From NCBI GenBank assembly GCA_027622795.1, contig JAQBZA010000234.1, positions 1 to 5,562 of the forward strand: 5,562 bases of DNA. The letters run 5' to 3'. The position numbers were made by a program, and so were the translations under genes. The notes under the pieces were generated by a model that was given only the letters and a program-made list of their open reading frames with translations, made no database searches and was not told where the DNA came from. Shown here one piece after another: positions 5,277 through 5,562 of this stretch. Position 1 is the first letter of the stretch, and each line of letters starts with the position of its first letter. This stretch comes from Planctomycetota bacterium. GTDB taxonomy: Bacteria; Planctomycetota; Planctomycetia; Pirellulales; UBA1268.

Positions 5277-5562
5277 CCGAGCGAGGGCGTCTTCCGCCTC
5301 GGCAATCCGGCCGCCCCGCATGCAGGCGACGCTCAGCGCCGTGTAGCTGAAGGGATCATTGGGCTCGAGTTCCACGACCCGCCGGGCATGCCGCACGGCA
5401 TCCTCATGCCGCTCGAGCCGCGTACACCAGGCAGCCAGCGCCGAGTGGGCCAGCGAAAAATCAGGATGATCCGCCACGACCCCCTCCAGCGCCGTCACCG
5501 CCTCGTCCAACTTCCCGGCGTCCTTGAGCTTCTCCGCCGCCGCATACCGATCCTCACGACTC
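5253..5562 (-). CDS. TPR repeat protein (C-terminal part, enters from right edge)
   Basis: Only the last 102 codons are visible; the reading frame stays open to the right edge, so the start lies outside. The sequence contains about three TPR units: one around AEKLKDAGKLDEAVTALEGV, one around ALAAWCTRLERHEDAVRHA with VVELEPNDP, and one around ALSVACMRGGRIAEAEDAL. The protein ends SRTLQGG. The spacing of Ala, Gly and Pro at TPR consensus positions, together with GC-ending codons, supports a real gene. A TTG at 5510 could be read as a start, but it lies inside the first TPR helix and the coding pattern continues upstream of it, so the gene is treated as partial. The likely role is protein-protein interaction; no more can be said. 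It converges on the 835-residue TPR gene with overlapping 3' ends. Confidence 0.8.
   Translation of the reverse strand, partial: SREDRYAAAEKLKDAGKLDEAVTALEGVVADHPDFSLAHSALAAWCTRLERHEDAVRHARRVVELEPNDPFSYTALSVACMRGGRIAEAEDALARSRTLQGG

Noticed and set aside
5282..5301. Hairpin CGAGG...CCTCG as a terminator for the TPR gene
   Set aside because: It has a bulge, no U-tract, and lies inside the coding sequence of the convergent gene.
4013..5305. Minus-strand open frame of 430 codons
   Set aside because: It is opposite the TPR gene and its Ala/Ser/Arg-rich translation is typical of antisense frames in GC-rich DNA.

Overview
The window is GC-rich bacterial DNA, most likely from a planctomycete of the Pirellulales type. 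I infer this from three things: a small exported protein carrying an aromatic FGFYATQWRPWPG motif that I remember from planctomycete hypothetical proteins, two TPR proteins of a style common in that phylum, and a homodimeric-type pyruvate dehydrogenase E1. No database search was possible, so the taxonomy is a judgement from memory.

Left part (1-2172, transcribed leftwards): lpd, the dihydrolipoamide dehydrogenase (E3), is followed by the first 135 codons of aceE, the pyruvate dehydrogenase E1, which runs off the left edge. The two enzymes belong to the same complex. The 109-base gap between them holds a well-spaced sigma70-like promoter for aceE. A 13+7+13 inverted repeat lies across its -10 box and predicted start, which looks like a repressor operator. 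lpd has its own candidate promoter about 100 bases upstream.

Middle part (2173-2768): a complete class II tRNA-Leu (anticodon UAG) on the plus strand runs head-on into a small minus-strand gene, with one base between the tRNA 3' end and the stop codon. The small gene encodes a 111-residue exported, cysteine-containing, proline-rich protein. It is divergent from the next gene. The 177-base intergenic region between them contains three CGATTTT direct repeats, a 12-bp palindrome over a candidate promoter, and an 11-base tandem duplication that ends in the ribosome binding site.

Right part (2769-5562): a long plus-strand gene encodes an 835-residue membrane-anchored TPR protein. It converges, with a 24-base overlap of the 3' ends, on the 3' end of a second TPR gene that enters from the right edge. 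I saw no mobile element, CRISPR array, rRNA or phage gene. The region reads as ordinary chromosomal core with a few lineage-specific genes. The most interesting points are the candidate aceE operator and the divergent exported-protein/TPR pair.
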